Program-made: the position numbers and the translations under genes
From: Basfia succiniciproducens
GTDB taxonomy: Bacteria > Pseudomonadota > Gammaproteobacteria > Enterobacterales > Pasteurellaceae
Reading direction: 5' to 3'
NCBI RefSeq assembly: GCF_011455875.1
Contig: NZ_CP015031.1
Coordinates: forward strand, 1,531,405 to 1,595,404
Length of the DNA: 64,000 bases
Part shown: positions 19,041 through 27,759 of the stretch, one piece after another
Position numbering within the stretch: position 1 is the stretch's first letter
How the letters are laid out: the number at the start of each line of letters is the position of its first letter
The notes under the pieces: model-generated
What the model saw: the letters and a program-made list of their open reading frames with translations, nothing else
What the model was told of the DNA's origin: nothing
Databases searched by the model: none

Positions 19041-19415
19041 ATGCAACCCTACTCAAAATCACTAAAAGAGCTTTCGCAAAAATTACGTTCTGATCAAACG
19101 GATGCAGAACGGAAATTATGGCAACGGATAAACCGAGATCAGCTTCTGGGATTTCGGTTTAATCGACAGAAGCCGTTGTTAAATTACATTGTGGATTTTT
19201 ACTGTCCAAAGGCAAAGCTGATTATTGAGTTAGACGGAAGTCAGCATTATGAACCCGATTATCAAGGAAAAGACGCCTTGCGGGATGCTGAACTGAATTC
19301 GCTCGGATTTACGGTAATGCGCTTTAGTAATGACGAAGTGTATTATGAAATTGAAGCGGTGGTGGATCAGGTTTATTTGTTTTTGGAGAGTATAGATCAC
19401 GATAGGGCTGATTGA
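19041..19415 (+). CDS. DUF559 protein, predicted endonuclease fold (Vsr/PD-(D/E)XK-like)
   Basis: Soluble protein of 124 residues. It has the hallmarks of DUF559: AERKLWQRI near residue 22, GFRFNRQKPLLNYIVDFYC at 38-55 and KLIIELDGSQHYEP at 59-72, with Asp52, Glu63 and Gln68-His69 as likely active-site residues of a restriction-endonuclease-like fold. The biological target is unknown. No methyltransferase or partner is nearby. It sits between two pairs of palindromic repeats that part glyQ from glyS, and its ribosome site is supplied by copy B. A link between protein and repeats is inference. Confidence 0.85.
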   Translation: MQPYSKSLKELSQKLRSDQTDAERKLWQRINRDQLLGFRFNRQKPLLNYIVDFYCPKAKLIIELDGSQHYEPDYQGKDALRDAELNSLGFTVMRFSNDEVYYEIEAVVDQVYLFLESIDHDRAD

Positions 19416-19433
19416 GTATGAGCGTTAAATATG

Positions 19434-19617
19434 TTCTGCCAAATCTCCCCTAGCCCCTCTTTGCTAAAGAGGGAGATCGGATCTCCAAAAAGTTAAAGAA
19501 TACGGTTCTTCATCAACAATTAAAAATTTAAAATGCAAATTAGTCCACGATACTCAATTCCACACAACCCCCCGTCCCCCTCTTTAGCAAAGAGGGGCTA
19601 GGGGAGATTTGGCAGAA
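19434..19617. repeat. 184-bp element: perfect 40-bp inverted repeats (copies C and D)
   Basis: Copy C (19434-19473) begins TTCTGCCAAATCTCCCC and copy D (19578-19617) is its exact reverse complement over 40 bases. Each contains the hairpin core CCCTCTTTGC/AAAGAGGG. The 104-base spacer has the palindrome GGAGATC-G-GATCTCC just inside copy C and no open frame. The geometry (two palindromic repeats head to head) resembles REPIN or MITE units. Confidence 0.8.
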
Positions 19618-19673
19618 TTGAAAACGAAGTTATATATTAAATAGTTACAGATAATTTAAATAAGAGAAAATAA

Positions 19674-21743
19674 ATGACAACACAAAACTTCCTCGCCGAG
19701 ATCGGCACTGAAGAGCTGCCGCCGAAGGCGCTTAAAAAATTAGCTACGGCATTTGCCGAAAATGTTGAAAACGAGTTAAACCAAGCGGGTTTGACCTTTG
19801 AAAAAGTCCAATGGTTTGCGGCGCCCCGTCGTTTGGCGGTGAAGGTGTTAGAGTTGGCGACGGCGCAACCGAGTAAAGAAATCGAAAAACGTGGTCCGGC
19901 GGTAGCGGCGGCGTTTGATGCGGAAGGTAAACCGACCAAAGCGGCGGAAGGCTGGGCGCGCGGTTGCGGTATTAGCGTTGAGCAAGCGGAACGTCTGGCT
20001 ACGGATAAAGGCGAATGGTTGGTTCACCGTGCGCGGATTGAAGGTCAGCCGACCAAAAACTTAATGCTTGATATCGTGGCTCGTTCGTTGGCAAATCTAC
20101 CGATTCCCAAAATGATGCGTTGGGGCGATAAAACCGAGCAGTTCGTGCGTCCGGTTCATACTGTCAGCTTGTTGTTAGGCGGCGAGTTAATTGAAGGCGA
20201 GATTTTAGGCATTGCCAGCGGTCGCACTATTCGCGGCCACCGTTTCCTGGGTGAAGCGGAATTCCAAATCGCTCACGCCGATGAATATCCGCAAATCCTC
20301 AAAGACAAAGGTTCGGTCATTGCCGACTTTAACGAGCGTCGCGCCATTATTCTGGCGGATTCTCAGGCAAAAGCCAGCGCACTTGGCGGCGTGGCGGATA
20401 TTGAAGACGACTTGTTAGACGAGGTGACTTCGCTGGTGGAATTCCCGAACGTGTTAACCGCCACCTTTGAAGAGCGTTTCCTGGCGGTGCCGGCGGAAGC
20501 CCTGGTGTATACCATGAAAGGCGACCAAAAATATTTCCCGATTTACGATAAAAACGGCAAATTGTTACCGCACTTTATTTTCGTCTCGAATATTAATCCT
20601 ACGGATCCGACACCGATTATCGAAGGTAATGAGAAAGTGGTGCGTCCGCGTTTGTCGGATGCAGAGTTCTTCTTTAATACTGATAAAAAACAGCGTTTGG
20701 AAGATTTATTGCCGCGTTTAGAAACCGTATTGTTCCAACAACAATTAGGTACACTGTTAGATAAAACCAAACGAATTCAGGCGCTTGCAGGTGAAATCGC
20801 CACTCAAATCGGTGCAGACAAAGCCAAAGCGGAACGAGCGGGCTTGCTGTCAAAATGCGACCTAATGACCAACATGGTATTTGAGTTTACCGACACCCAA
20901 GGCGTAATGGGTATGCACTATGCCCGCCACGACGGCGAAGACGAAGAGGTGGCGGTAGCCTTGAACGAGCAATATATGCCGCGTTTTGCCGGCGATAACC
21001 TGCCGAACAGCTTGGTGGCAAGTTCCGTGGCATTGGCGGATAAATTCGACACGCTCACCGGGATTTTCGGTATCGGTCAGGCACCGAAAGGCAGTGCTGA
21101 TCCCTTTGCTTTACGTCGCGCGGCATTAGGTGCGTTACGTATTATTGTGGAGAAAAATTTACCGCTTGATTTGGCTGAAATTGTGAAAAAATCCACCGCA
21201 CTATTTGCTGAGCGTTTGACTAATCAAAACGTGGTGGACGATGTCGTGGACTTTATGCTCGGCCGTTTCCGCGCCTGGTATCAGGACGAAGGCATCGCGG
21301 TAGACGTAATTCAAGCGGTGCTGGCGCGTCGTCCGACTAAACCGGCGGATTTTGATGCGCGGGTGCGTGCGGTATCCCATTTCCGTACTCTTGATTCTGC
21401 GGAAGCCTTGGCGGCGGCTAATAAACGGGTAAGCAATATTCTTGCCAAGATCGAAGGCGAAATCTCCTCAAAAATCGACCGCACTTTATTGCTTGAGCCG
21501 GAAGAAAAAGCCTTAGCGGAGCAAGTGCTTTCATTGCAATCGGAACTGGCGCCGTTGTTTGCCAAAGGCGAATATCAACCCGCTCTTGACCGTTTGGCGG
21601 GCTTGCGTGAAGTTATCGACAACTTCTTCGATAAAGTCATGGTGAATGCGGAAGATGAAAAACTGCGTCAAAACCGTCAGGCAATTTTAAATACTCTGCG
21701 TAATCTGTTCTTACAGGTAGCGGATATTTCTCTATTGCAATAA
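19674..21743 (+). CDS. glyS: Glycyl-tRNA synthetase beta subunit
   Basis: tRNA-binding and editing-like subunit of the heterotetrameric glycyl-tRNA synthetase; 689 residues, matching the family. It opens [20 protein letters not shown] and includes the HD-like region [20 protein letters not shown] and a C-terminal anticodon-binding DALR-type domain. An AAGAG site lies 9 bases before the ATG. It is separated from glyQ by the IS and repeat cluster, so a promoter between 19474 and 19670 is expected, but none is obvious to me. A strong terminator follows. Confidence 0.98.
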   Translation: MTTQNFLAEIGTEELPPKALKKLATAFAENVENELNQAGLTFEKVQWFAAPRRLAVKVLELATAQPSKEIEKRGPAVAAAFDAEGKPTKAAEGWARGCGISVEQAERLATDKGEWLVHRARIEGQPTKNLMLDIVARSLANLPIPKMMRWGDKTEQFVRPVHTVSLLLGGELIEGEILGIASGRTIRGHRFLGEAEFQIAHADEYPQILKDKGSVIADFNERRAIILADSQAKASALGGVADIEDDLLDEVTSLVEFPNVLTATFEERFLAVPAEALVYTMKGDQKYFPIYDKNGKLLPHFIFVSNINPTDPTPIIEGNEKVVRPRLSDAEFFFNTDKKQRLEDLLPRLETVLFQQQLGTLLDKTKRIQALAGEIATQIGADKAKAERAGLLSKCDLMTNMVFEFTDTQGVMGMHYARHDGEDEEVAVALNEQYMPRFAGDNLPNSLVASSVALADKFDTLTGIFGIGQAPKGSADPFALRRAALGALRIIVEKNLPLDLAEIVKKSTALFAERLTNQNVVDDVVDFMLGRFRAWYQDEGIAVDVIQAVLARRPTKPADFDARVRAVSHFRTLDSAEALAAANKRVSNILAKIEGEISSKIDRTLLLEPEEKALAEQVLSLQSELAPLFAKGEYQPALDRLAGLREVIDNFFDKVMVNAEDEKLRQNRQAILNTLRNLFLQVADISLLQ

Positions 21744-21751
21744 GAAAATGC

Positions 21752-21790
21752 AAAAAGTAAAGGCTTGGGATTCCAAGCCTTTTACTTTTT
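21752..21790. terminator. Bidirectional terminator after glyS
   Basis: Near-perfect long stem AAAAAGTAAAGGCTTGG / CCAAGCCTTTTACTTTTT with a short GATT loop region. T runs on both strands; it serves glyS and the convergent membrane-protein gene. Confidence 0.9.
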
Positions 21791-21799
21791 CACTAAACG

Positions 21800-22147
21800 C
21801 TATTTAAACCAACTTTCTCCGTTTACTTCCCGATTACCGTAAAAATTCTGAAAGCCGGATGCTACACGATAAACATACCAGGCAAATATAAACCAAAAAA
21901 TCACGGGCACAAAAATAAGGAATGAACCGATAAACGCCACAATAAAAGTCTTAATTAAATAATTACAATGGGTTTGCGCCAACACGGAAAGTTCTTCGCG
22001 TTTCATAAAGGCAAACACGGCGCCGATAATAGCTAACGGTTTAAACACTACGGCCAAAATAAATAATCCGTAGATGATGTACATGTAAGTACGATTTTTA
22101 TCTTCGGTTAACTTCTCTAATTCATTTTTAAATTGTTGCTCATTCAT
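21800..22147 (-). CDS. Small inner-membrane protein of unknown function
   Basis: 115 residues: a charged N-terminus (MNEQQFKNELEKLTEDKNRT), a hydrophobic stretch at about 22-48, a short soluble loop, and a second long hydrophobic stretch at about 67-95, so two to four membrane segments. It resembles DUF4870-like small membrane proteins in layout only; I do not recognise the family firmly. It lies 11 bases after perM on the same strand with an AGGAGCTG site, so the two are probably co-transcribed. Confidence 0.6.
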   Translation of the reverse strand: MNEQQFKNELEKLTEDKNRTYMYIIYGLFILAVVFKPLAIIGAVFAFMKREELSVLAQTHCNYLIKTFIVAFIGSFLIFVPVIFWFIFAWYVYRVASGFQNFYGNREVNGESWFK

Positions 22148-22158
22148 AACAGCTCCTA

Positions 22159-23226
22159 TTAAGAAATAGCTTCGTCTTCGTTGGAAGGCCAGGCATTTAC
22201 CACCGCTTTAACTAAAGTTGCGAGCGGGATAGCAAAAAAAACACCCCAAAACCCCCATAATCCACCAAAAATCAACACGGCAATAATGATGGTTAACGGA
22301 TGTAGATTCACCGCCTCGGAAAATAAATAAGGCACTAATAAATTACCGTCCAATAACTGGCTGACAATATAAGCGGTCATTAAATAACCGAATGTCGGCG
22401 TTGCGCCGAATTGGAAAATCGCTACTAATGCCACCGGAATGGTCACTAATACGGCGCCGATATAAGGAATCAGTACGGACAATCCCACCGCTACGGCAAG
22501 CAGTAACGGATAACGCAAGCCGAAGAAGAGGAAAATAATATAACTCACCACGGCGACAATTAAAATTTCAAATAACTTACCGCGAATATAATTGGCGATT
22601 TGTAATTGCATTTCCTGCCACACTTTGGATGCTAACGTTCTGTTTTTTGGTAAAAAACGGCTGAAACCGGCAATAAGTTCATCCTGATCCTTCACCATGA
22701 AAAACACCATTAAAGGTACTAAAAACGCATAAATCCCAATGGTGACTAAATTCATTAACGAAGATAGAGAAAATTTGACCGCACTTTCACCAAACGCCAG
22801 TGTTTTTTCACGAATTGTGATAAACAGGCTGTCAATCATTTGATAATCCACTAATTCGGGATAACTCTCCGGTAAAGACATCACCCATTGATGGGATAAA
22901 TTCAACATATTCGGCAAATCACTGAATAAATTAACGGTTTGATTAATCAATGTCGGGATTAAACCGAAAATCATCAGAATGGTCACTGCAATAAAACCGC
23001 CAAGAATCAACAGAATGGAAAGAAAACGCGGTAATTTCAATTTATCGGAAAGAAACGAAATCGGCATTTCCAATAAATAAGCCAAAACCAGGGCAATCAA
23101 TAAAGGCGCGATTAAATCGCTAAAAAAATAAATTGCGACAAAGCCAAAAAACAAAATAGCGGCAAGCCCCATTGCCTGTGGATCGCTGAAACGGCGTAGA
23201 TACCAATTTTTTAGCATCTCAATCAT
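22159..23226 (-). CDS. perM: AI-2E family permease PerM
   Basis: Multi-pass inner-membrane protein, 355 residues, seven to eight hydrophobic segments. The opening [20 protein letters not shown] and the C-terminal [20 protein letters not shown] are characteristic of PerM, and the whole length fits E. coli PerM (about 353). The family includes autoinducer-2 exporters and Na+/H+ antiporters, so the substrate is unknown. It is divergent from the arsenate-reductase-like gene yfgD, the same arrangement as in E. coli. Confidence 0.9.
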   Translation of the reverse strand: MIEMLKNWYLRRFSDPQAMGLAAILFFGFVAIYFFSDLIAPLLIALVLAYLLEMPISFLSDKLKLPRFLSILLILGGFIAVTILMIFGLIPTLINQTVNLFSDLPNMLNLSHQWVMSLPESYPELVDYQMIDSLFITIREKTLAFGESAVKFSLSSLMNLVTIGIYAFLVPLMVFFMVKDQDELIAGFSRFLPKNRTLASKVWQEMQLQIANYIRGKLFEILIVAVVSYIIFLFFGLRYPLLLAVAVGLSVLIPYIGAVLVTIPVALVAIFQFGATPTFGYLMTAYIVSQLLDGNLLVPYLFSEAVNLHPLTIIIAVLIFGGLWGFWGVFFAIPLATLVKAVVNAWPSNEDEAIS

Positions 23227-23396
23227 GATCTGTCCTCATTAAAAAAGTTTTTTTGATTATAAGATAAAATGGGCTTGATTGATAAGAATTCTTTATTCGT
23301 TTTATCACCTATCGGGTTCGCTATATTTCTATTGTGTAACAATATAATTCCCGCTATGATTTTGTGCTGGTCGAACATATCAACTAAGGAAAAATC

Positions 23397-23747
23397 ATGT
23401 CGGTTATTATTTATCATAATCCGCGCTGTTCAAAAAGCCGAGAAACATTAAAACTGCTTCAGGATCAAAATATTAATGCGGAAATCGTACTTTATCTGGA
23501 GAAACGTTTTTCCGTCAGCGAATTACAAAGTTTGATGAAAAAACTCAATATTCATAGCGCAAAAGAAATGATGAGAATAAAAGATGCGCTCTATCAGGAA
23601 TTACAGCTGAATAATGAGCATATTTCCGAACAGGAATTGTTAGAGGCAATCGGCAATCACCCGGCGTTATTGGAACGCCCGATCGTAATTAACGGCGATA
23701 AAGCAAAAATAGGGCGACCGCCGGAAGCGGTGCTGAGCATTTTGTAA
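23397..23747 (+). CDS. yfgD: ArsC-family glutaredoxin-dependent reductase (YfgD type)
   Basis: 116 residues with a thioredoxin-like ArsC fold. The N-terminal IIYHNPRCSKSRETL motif carries the single active Cys (about residue 10) and Arg positions follow in ERPIVINGDKAKIGRPPE at the end. True arsenate reductases have the same signature, but this shorter subfamily paired with perM is usually called YfgD and need not reduce arsenate. An AAGGA site precedes the ATG. No arsenic pump is nearby. Confidence 0.85.
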   Translation: MSVIIYHNPRCSKSRETLKLLQDQNINAEIVLYLEKRFSVSELQSLMKKLNIHSAKEMMRIKDALYQELQLNNEHISEQELLEAIGNHPALLERPIVINGDKAKIGRPPEAVLSIL

Positions 23748-23819
23748 TTTTAACATTTAACCTTATAATAAACATCGCTCTATTTGTTGAGCGATGTTTT
23801 TTATGACCCGGAGGAAATT

Positions 23820-24089
23820 ATGGCAAAAAAAACAAACCCGGTACCTATTGCGGAAAACAGCCAAACCGCTTATCTGCATAATCGAGGTACAATTCAGGAT
23901 AATGCGGTCAAAGCATTATTACGCACACCTTTATTCAGATCGCGTATTGAGAAAAAGTTGAAAGGTAAAGGAAGTTATCAACGTAAAGCAAAACATGCAG
24001 GCAGATATTTTGAAAAACCCGATGATAAGAGTTTTGGTTACAAAAGTTTTATCATCGGGTTTTTATTAGGGCCTGCCTATCTTTTATGA
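23820..24089 (+). CDS. arfA: Alternative ribosome-rescue factor A
   Basis: Rescues ribosomes stalled on mRNAs without a stop codon by recruiting RF2, as a backup to tmRNA. The encoded form has 89 residues. The ArfA core [20 protein letters not shown] then [19 protein letters not shown] lies at 25-63, and the tail [14 protein letters not shown] is hydrophobic, as in full-length ArfA, which is unstable. A GGAGG site precedes the ATG at 23820. An intrinsic terminator lies inside the gene from codon 65, so most mRNAs should lack the stop codon and be tmRNA targets. That is the known regulatory trick of this family. Confidence 0.9.
   Translation: MAKKTNPVPIAENSQTAYLHNRGTIQDNAVKALLRTPLFRSRIEKKLKGKGSYQRKAKHAGRYFEKPDDKSFGYKSFIIGFLLGPAYLL
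24013..24064 (+). terminator. Intrinsic terminator within the arfA coding sequence
   Basis: A perfect 16-bp stem joins 24013-24028 (AAAAACCCGATGATAA) to 24049-24064, with an inner 5-bp TTTTG/CAAAA extension and a terminal T run. It lies 23-25 bases ahead of the arfA stop, so terminated transcripts are non-stop messages ending near codon 82. Confidence 0.9.
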
Positions 24090-24100
24090 ACAGACCTTAA
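24066..24100. repeat. 35-bp palindrome, degenerate copy overlapping the arfA stop
   Basis: Starts TTAGGGCCTGCCTATC and continues through TTTTATGAACAG to a CCTTAA end. Same length and same CTTTT centre as the copies at 24506 and 36907. It encodes the last eight codons of arfA including TGA. Confidence 0.6.
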
Positions 24101-24149
24101 TTCAACACAGTATTCTCAATAAAAAATGCAAACAACGATAGAGGTTAAT

Positions 24150-24443
24150 ATGTCTGTAAAAACTGAACTTTTATTTTCAAACACATGGAATGTCCGTATT
24201 AGCGACCCCGGTGAAGAAGGCGCTCACAGCCATTTTTTTGAAACCATTTATATTACTTTAGAAGCATATATCGACGGCGATAACGTATCTTACGAATTTA
24301 CCCGAAAGGTAGAAGATGAAGTGAAAATCAAGCGTAATTTCACTCAACTAGACGAATTGTTCAAATTTCTGGCGGATTATTTAGACGCGGTATCATTAGG
24401 CAATTTAGGCGTGAAAATCGGTCAATTGGGCTTGGTCAAATAA
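24150..24443 (+). CDS. Conserved-looking small protein, function unknown
   Basis: 97 residues from the ATG at 24150, which has GAGG 6 bases upstream; an earlier in-frame Met at 24126 lacks a site. The product is soluble and acidic, with no membrane segment or signal peptide: MSVKTELLFSNTWNVRISDP, then an HFFETIYITLEAYIDGDNVS stretch that alternates like beta strands, and a helical C-terminus (QLDELFKFLADYLDAV). I do not recognise the family. It lies on the same strand as arfA and is closed by a 35-bp palindrome 62 bases after its stop. Confidence 0.6.
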   Translation: MSVKTELLFSNTWNVRISDPGEEGAHSHFFETIYITLEAYIDGDNVSYEFTRKVEDEVKIKRNFTQLDELFKFLADYLDAVSLGNLGVKIGQLGLVK

Positions 24444-24505
24444 CATTTTTACCTTAACGACATAAGCGGTTTTACAATTTATTATATTGTTCCATCTTCA
24501 ATATA

Positions 24506-24540
24506 TTAGGGGCTGTTTATCTTTTATAAATAGCCCCTAA
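24506..24540. repeat. 35-bp palindrome, near-perfect copy
   Basis: A 15-bp stem (TTAGGGGCTGTTTAT and its complement with one mismatch) around the loop CTTTT. It sits between two convergent genes and has no T run after it, so it is a repeat that may double as a 3' end. Confidence 0.75.
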
Positions 24541-24562
24541 GTCGCTCATTTATATTATACCG

Positions 24563-25606
24563 TTAAATAACGGCAAGTTTTTTCATTTGTTCGACCACGT
24601 CTTCCACCTGAATCTGGCTCATCAGATTTTTACCTGTTAATTTGGTTGCCCAAGGCAATTGGTCGGAAGGCTTGCCGTATTCCTTCCGCACATTTTTTTC
24701 ATACACCGAAACTATATTTGCCAGATTATTATAAGGCCCTGTACGCAGCGGGTTATGATAAGCATATAAACCAATCACCGGCGTACCTTGAGTTGTTGCC
24801 ATATGAGCCGGCCCCGAGTCCGGCGAAATGACAAGATCCGCCATACCGATTAATGCCACCAGTTGTTTAAGGTTCGTTTTACCCGACAAATTAACAGGTT
24901 GAAAATCACAAAGTGCGGTAATTTTTTGTAAAATTTCGACTTCCCGTTTTGCCGAAGAACCGCATAAAATCACATTCACATTATGCTGATGAGCAATATT
25001 CGCCACTTGCGCATAGCGTTCTATCAGCCAATCTTTTTCCGCTTTGCTTGAACAGGGGGAAATAATCAGATTTTTACGCGCCGGATCAATATAAGGCTTA
25101 ACCGCCTCTTTATCCTGCTCGGAAACCGCCAACTGCCAATGAGGCGCTTCAACCGGCACGCCAAGATATTCTACAAACGCCATAAAACCGTCAAGTACAT
25201 GGGGATTTTGAGGATCCCGAACTTTGCGGTTAGTAAACAGCCACTGTCCTTCCCTTGCCCGCTGTTTACCAAAACCGATTTTATAACGCGCCTTAATGCC
25301 AAACGAAAGAACCGATGCACGAAATGCGGTCTGCATATTTAACAGCGCATCAAAACGGCGATGTTTAAGTTGTCTCCATAAGGCAAGAACCCCTTTCCAG
25401 CCCGATTTTTTGTCATACACAATCAATTCCGCATTAGGAATGCCCGCCAATAACTGCGCTTCGGTTTTGCCGACAATCCAGCTGATTTCCGTTTCAGGCC
25501 AATATTTCTGAATCTGCTGCACCGCCGCTAACGCATGGCAAACATCGCCAATTGCAGATAAACGCAATACACATAAAGATTTCGGAGCTTGATTAAAAAG
25601 TGCCAT
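24563..25606 (-). CDS. opsX: Heptosyltransferase I (OpsX type, GT9)
   Basis: Adds the first heptose to Kdo of the LPS inner core, at the cytosolic face of the membrane. 347 residues, glycosyltransferase family 9: N-terminal VLRLSAIGDVCHALAAVQQI and C-terminal ISPDSGPAHMATTQGTPVIG loop that binds ADP-heptose. OpsX is the Pasteurellaceae form that works on phosphorylated Kdo. It diverges from kdkA, whose product makes that acceptor, so the pair belongs to one pathway. Another family-9 heptosyltransferase is possible, but the neighbour supports OpsX. Confidence 0.88.
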   Translation of the reverse strand: MALFNQAPKSLCVLRLSAIGDVCHALAAVQQIQKYWPETEISWIVGKTEAQLLAGIPNAELIVYDKKSGWKGVLALWRQLKHRRFDALLNMQTAFRASVLSFGIKARYKIGFGKQRAREGQWLFTNRKVRDPQNPHVLDGFMAFVEYLGVPVEAPHWQLAVSEQDKEAVKPYIDPARKNLIISPCSSKAEKDWLIERYAQVANIAHQHNVNVILCGSSAKREVEILQKITALCDFQPVNLSGKTNLKQLVALIGMADLVISPDSGPAHMATTQGTPVIGLYAYHNPLRTGPYNNLANIVSVYEKNVRKEYGKPSDQLPWATKLTGKNLMSQIQVEDVVEQMKKLAVI

Positions 25607-25692
25607 AAGGTTCTCACATTATTAATTGTATTTTGGTCTCGCCGTTATTTTAAAGTAGAATACGGCTATTCGCTATATCAGTGAGGAAGGAT

Positions 25693-26415
25693 ATGCTTCA
25701 AGTTCAGCACGAAAATCACTTTTTTTTATTTAATTTTGATGAGAACCGACCGAATCAGGAACATTTTTTCGAATCCTATTTCTGGCAAAAACAAAATCGG
25801 ATTATAGGTTCCGCGAAAGGGCGCGGCACCACTTGGTTTATTCAGTCACAAGATTTGTTCGGTGTGAATACGGCATTGCGTCATTATTACCGCGGCGGAT
25901 TATGGGGAAAAATCAATAAGGATCGTTATGCTTTTTCTTCATTAGAAGAAACCCGAAGTTTTGCCGAATTCAATTTGCTAAACCGGCTTTATCAGGCGGG
26001 CTTGCCCGTGCCGAAACCTATCGGCGCTCATGTAGAAAAATTAGCTTTTAATCATTATCGTGCGGATTTACTAAGCGAACGTATTGAAAATACGCAAGAT
26101 TTGACCGCACTTTTACCTAATACGGAATTAACCGCCGAACAATGGCAACAAATCGGCAAGCTAATCCGCCGATTACATGATTTGCAAATCTGCCACACCG
26201 ATTTGAATGCCCACAATATTTTGATCCGACAGCAAAATAATGACACTAAATTCTGGCTGATTGATTTTGATAAGTGCGGTGAAAAACCGGGAAATTTATG
26301 GAAACAAGAAAACCTGCAACGCCTGCACCGTTCCTTCCTTAAAGAAGTAAAAAGAATGCGAATTCAATTTTCTGAAAAAAACTGGGCTGATTTGTTAAAC
26401 GGCTATCAAAACTAA
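25693..26415 (+). CDS. kdkA: Kdo kinase (3-deoxy-D-manno-octulosonic acid 4-kinase)
   Basis: Phosphorylates the single Kdo on lipid A, a Pasteurellaceae/Vibrio feature. 240 residues with a minimal protein-kinase-like fold: catalytic loop ICHTDLNAHNILI near residue 175 and metal-binding WLIDFDKCGEKPGN near 195. The conserved RHYYRGGLWGKI lies at about 62. The start at ATG 25693 with GAGGAAGG immediately ahead is preferred over the GTG at 25681. Divergent from opsX. Confidence 0.93.
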   Translation: MLQVQHENHFFLFNFDENRPNQEHFFESYFWQKQNRIIGSAKGRGTTWFIQSQDLFGVNTALRHYYRGGLWGKINKDRYAFSSLEETRSFAEFNLLNRLYQAGLPVPKPIGAHVEKLAFNHYRADLLSERIENTQDLTALLPNTELTAEQWQQIGKLIRRLHDLQICHTDLNAHNILIRQQNNDTKFWLIDFDKCGEKPGNLWKQENLQRLHRSFLKEVKRMRIQFSEKNWADLLNGYQN

Positions 26416-26420
26416 AGATA

Positions 26421-26445
26421 AAAAAACGGGGCTTACCGCCCCGTT
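26421..26445 (-). terminator. Terminator of aqpZ
   Basis: 8-bp GC-rich stem AACGGGGC / GCCCCGTT, T run on the minus strand. Lies between convergent kdkA and aqpZ. Confidence 0.85.
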
Positions 26446-26450
26446 ATCAA

Positions 26451-27143
26451 TTAATCTTTTGATTCTAATAAAACCCGATAAATTATCCCGCCGATAATAC
26501 CGCCGATGATTGGCGCAACCCAGAACACCCATAACTGCTCAAGTGCCCAACCGCCTTGGAAAACGGCTACCGCCGTACTACGCGCCGGGTTAACCGAAGT
26601 ATTGGATACCGGAATACTGATTAAATGTATCAGGGTTAATGCCAAACCAATTGCAATTGGCGCAAAGCCCGCGGGCGCTCTTTTATCCGTCGCACCATGG
26701 ATAATAATCAGGAAAAACGCCGTTAATACGACTTCGGCAATGAAAACCGCCGCTAACGAATAACCGTTTGGCGAATGCTCGCCGAAACCGTTTGAAGCAA
26801 AACCGCCGCTTACCGCATCAAAACCGGCTTTACCCGAAGCGATAGCATAAAGAACTGTCGCCCCCATAACACCGCCGACAACTTGCGCAAGAATATAGCT
26901 GAAAGCCTCTTTTGCCTGAAAGCGCCCGCCGGCAACTAAACCTAAAGTCACCGCTGGGTTAAAATGCCCGCCTGAAATATGTCCGACCGCATAAGCCATA
27001 GTTAATACGGTCAAACCGAAAGCCAGCGCCACACCGGCGAAACCGATTCCCAATTCAGGATAAGCAGCCGCAAGTACCGCACTGCCGCAACCGCCAAACA
27101 CTAACCAAAATGTTCCGAAAAATTCAGCAAAAAGTTTTTTCAT
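26451..27143 (-). CDS. aqpZ: Aquaporin Z
   Basis: Water channel in the inner membrane, 230 residues with six membrane helices. Two NPA boxes: GHFNPAVTL at 62-64 and SVNPARST at 185-187. The residue after the second NPAR is Ser, as in water-selective aquaporins; the GlpF paralogue at 50.1 kb has NPARD instead, which marks glycerol facilitators. Length and sequence fit E. coli AqpZ (231). It is transcribed away from metJ. Confidence 0.93.
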   Translation of the reverse strand: MKKLFAEFFGTFWLVFGGCGSAVLAAAYPELGIGFAGVALAFGLTVLTMAYAVGHISGGHFNPAVTLGLVAGGRFQAKEAFSYILAQVVGGVMGATVLYAIASGKAGFDAVSGGFASNGFGEHSPNGYSLAAVFIAEVVLTAFFLIIIHGATDKRAPAGFAPIAIGLALTLIHLISIPVSNTSVNPARSTAVAVFQGGWALEQLWVFWVAPIIGGIIGGIIYRVLLESKD

Positions 27144-27288
27144 TATATAACCTCTATATTAGTAAAATTCGCTAAAATTTGTTCTAGGCTCGTCAATCAC
27201 GCAATACCTAGCTTCCGGTTAGTCACTTTAAGCGGCGAAAAGTTGTGTAAAACATTGTAAATATAGGCTTTAATTTGCAAACCTGTTT

Positions 27289-27304
27289 AGCAGTCTTCAC
27301 GTCT
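27289..27304 (+). promoter_or_regulatory. Candidate MetJ operator (two tandem met boxes)
   Basis: AGCAGTCT followed directly by TCACGTCT; each agrees with the 8-bp met box AGACGTCT at 6 of 8 positions. Two adjacent boxes are the minimal MetJ operator. It lies just ahead of the metJ -35, suggesting autoregulation. Confidence 0.5.
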
Positions 27305-27307
27305 AGA

Positions 27308-27336
27308 TTGTTATTTGGGCTTTTTTTCATTAAAAT
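27308..27336 (+). promoter_or_regulatory. Sigma-70 promoter of metJ
   Basis: TTGTTA (27308-27313), 17-base spacer, TAAAAT (27331-27336). Start near 27343, about 30 bases ahead of the metJ ATG. Confidence 0.65.
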
Positions 27337-27371
27337 ACAGACAAATTTTAAGGTTTTTGATAGGAAATTTT

Positions 27372-27689
27372 ATGGCAGATTGGGATGGCAAATACATTAG
27401 CCCTTATGCAGAACATGGGAAAAAAAGCGAACAGGTAAAAAAAATCACCGTTTCAATTCCGATTAAAGTATTAGAAATTTTGACTAATGAGCGCACTCGC
27501 CGTCAGCTTAAAAATTTACGCCATGCAACAAACAGCGAATTGCTTTGCGAAGCTTTTCTTCATGCTTTCACCGGGCAGCCGCTGCCGACTGACGAAGATC
27601 TGTTAAAAGAACGGCATGATGAAATCCCGGAACAGGCAAAACTGATCATGCGAGAATTGGGAATTAATCCTGATGAATGGGAATATTAA
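27372..27689 (+). CDS. metJ: Methionine repressor MetJ
   Basis: Ribbon-helix-helix repressor that uses S-adenosylmethionine as corepressor to shut off methionine synthesis genes. 105 residues, the exact family length. Starts [20 protein letters not shown], then the DNA-binding strand [12 protein letters not shown] and the [20 protein letters not shown] helices. The ATG at 27372 follows AGGA; upstream in-frame codons are not conserved. Here it stands alone, without the metB/metL neighbour of enterics. Confidence 0.97.
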   Translation: MADWDGKYISPYAEHGKKSEQVKKITVSIPIKVLEILTNERTRRQLKNLRHATNSELLCEAFLHAFTGQPLPTDEDLLKERHDEIPEQAKLIMRELGINPDEWEY

Positions 27690-27702
27690 TTAACGCTTAT
27701 TG

Positions 27703-27739
27703 AAATGAAAGGTACGGAAATTCCGTACCTTTCATTTTT
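27703..27739 (+). terminator. Terminator of metJ
   Basis: A 16-bp stem AATGAAAGGTACGGAA / TTCCGTACCTTTCATT with a single central A, followed by T residues. Convergent with dam, so probably used from both sides. Confidence 0.88.
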
Positions 27740-27759
27740 GTAATTTATCGCAATACCGA

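Noticed and set aside
19041-19415. DUF559 gene as part of a restriction or toxin-antitoxin system
   Set aside because: No methyltransferase, antitoxin or defence gene is near, so such a role is unsupported by context.
17702-19617. Repeats in the glyQ-glyS region as a CRISPR array
   Set aside because: Copies are inverted, irregularly spaced and few; no cas genes. They are palindromic elements.
23397-23747. Arsenic resistance operon
   Set aside because: Only an ArsC-like single gene next to perM, as in E. coli; no arsB, arsR or metal site.
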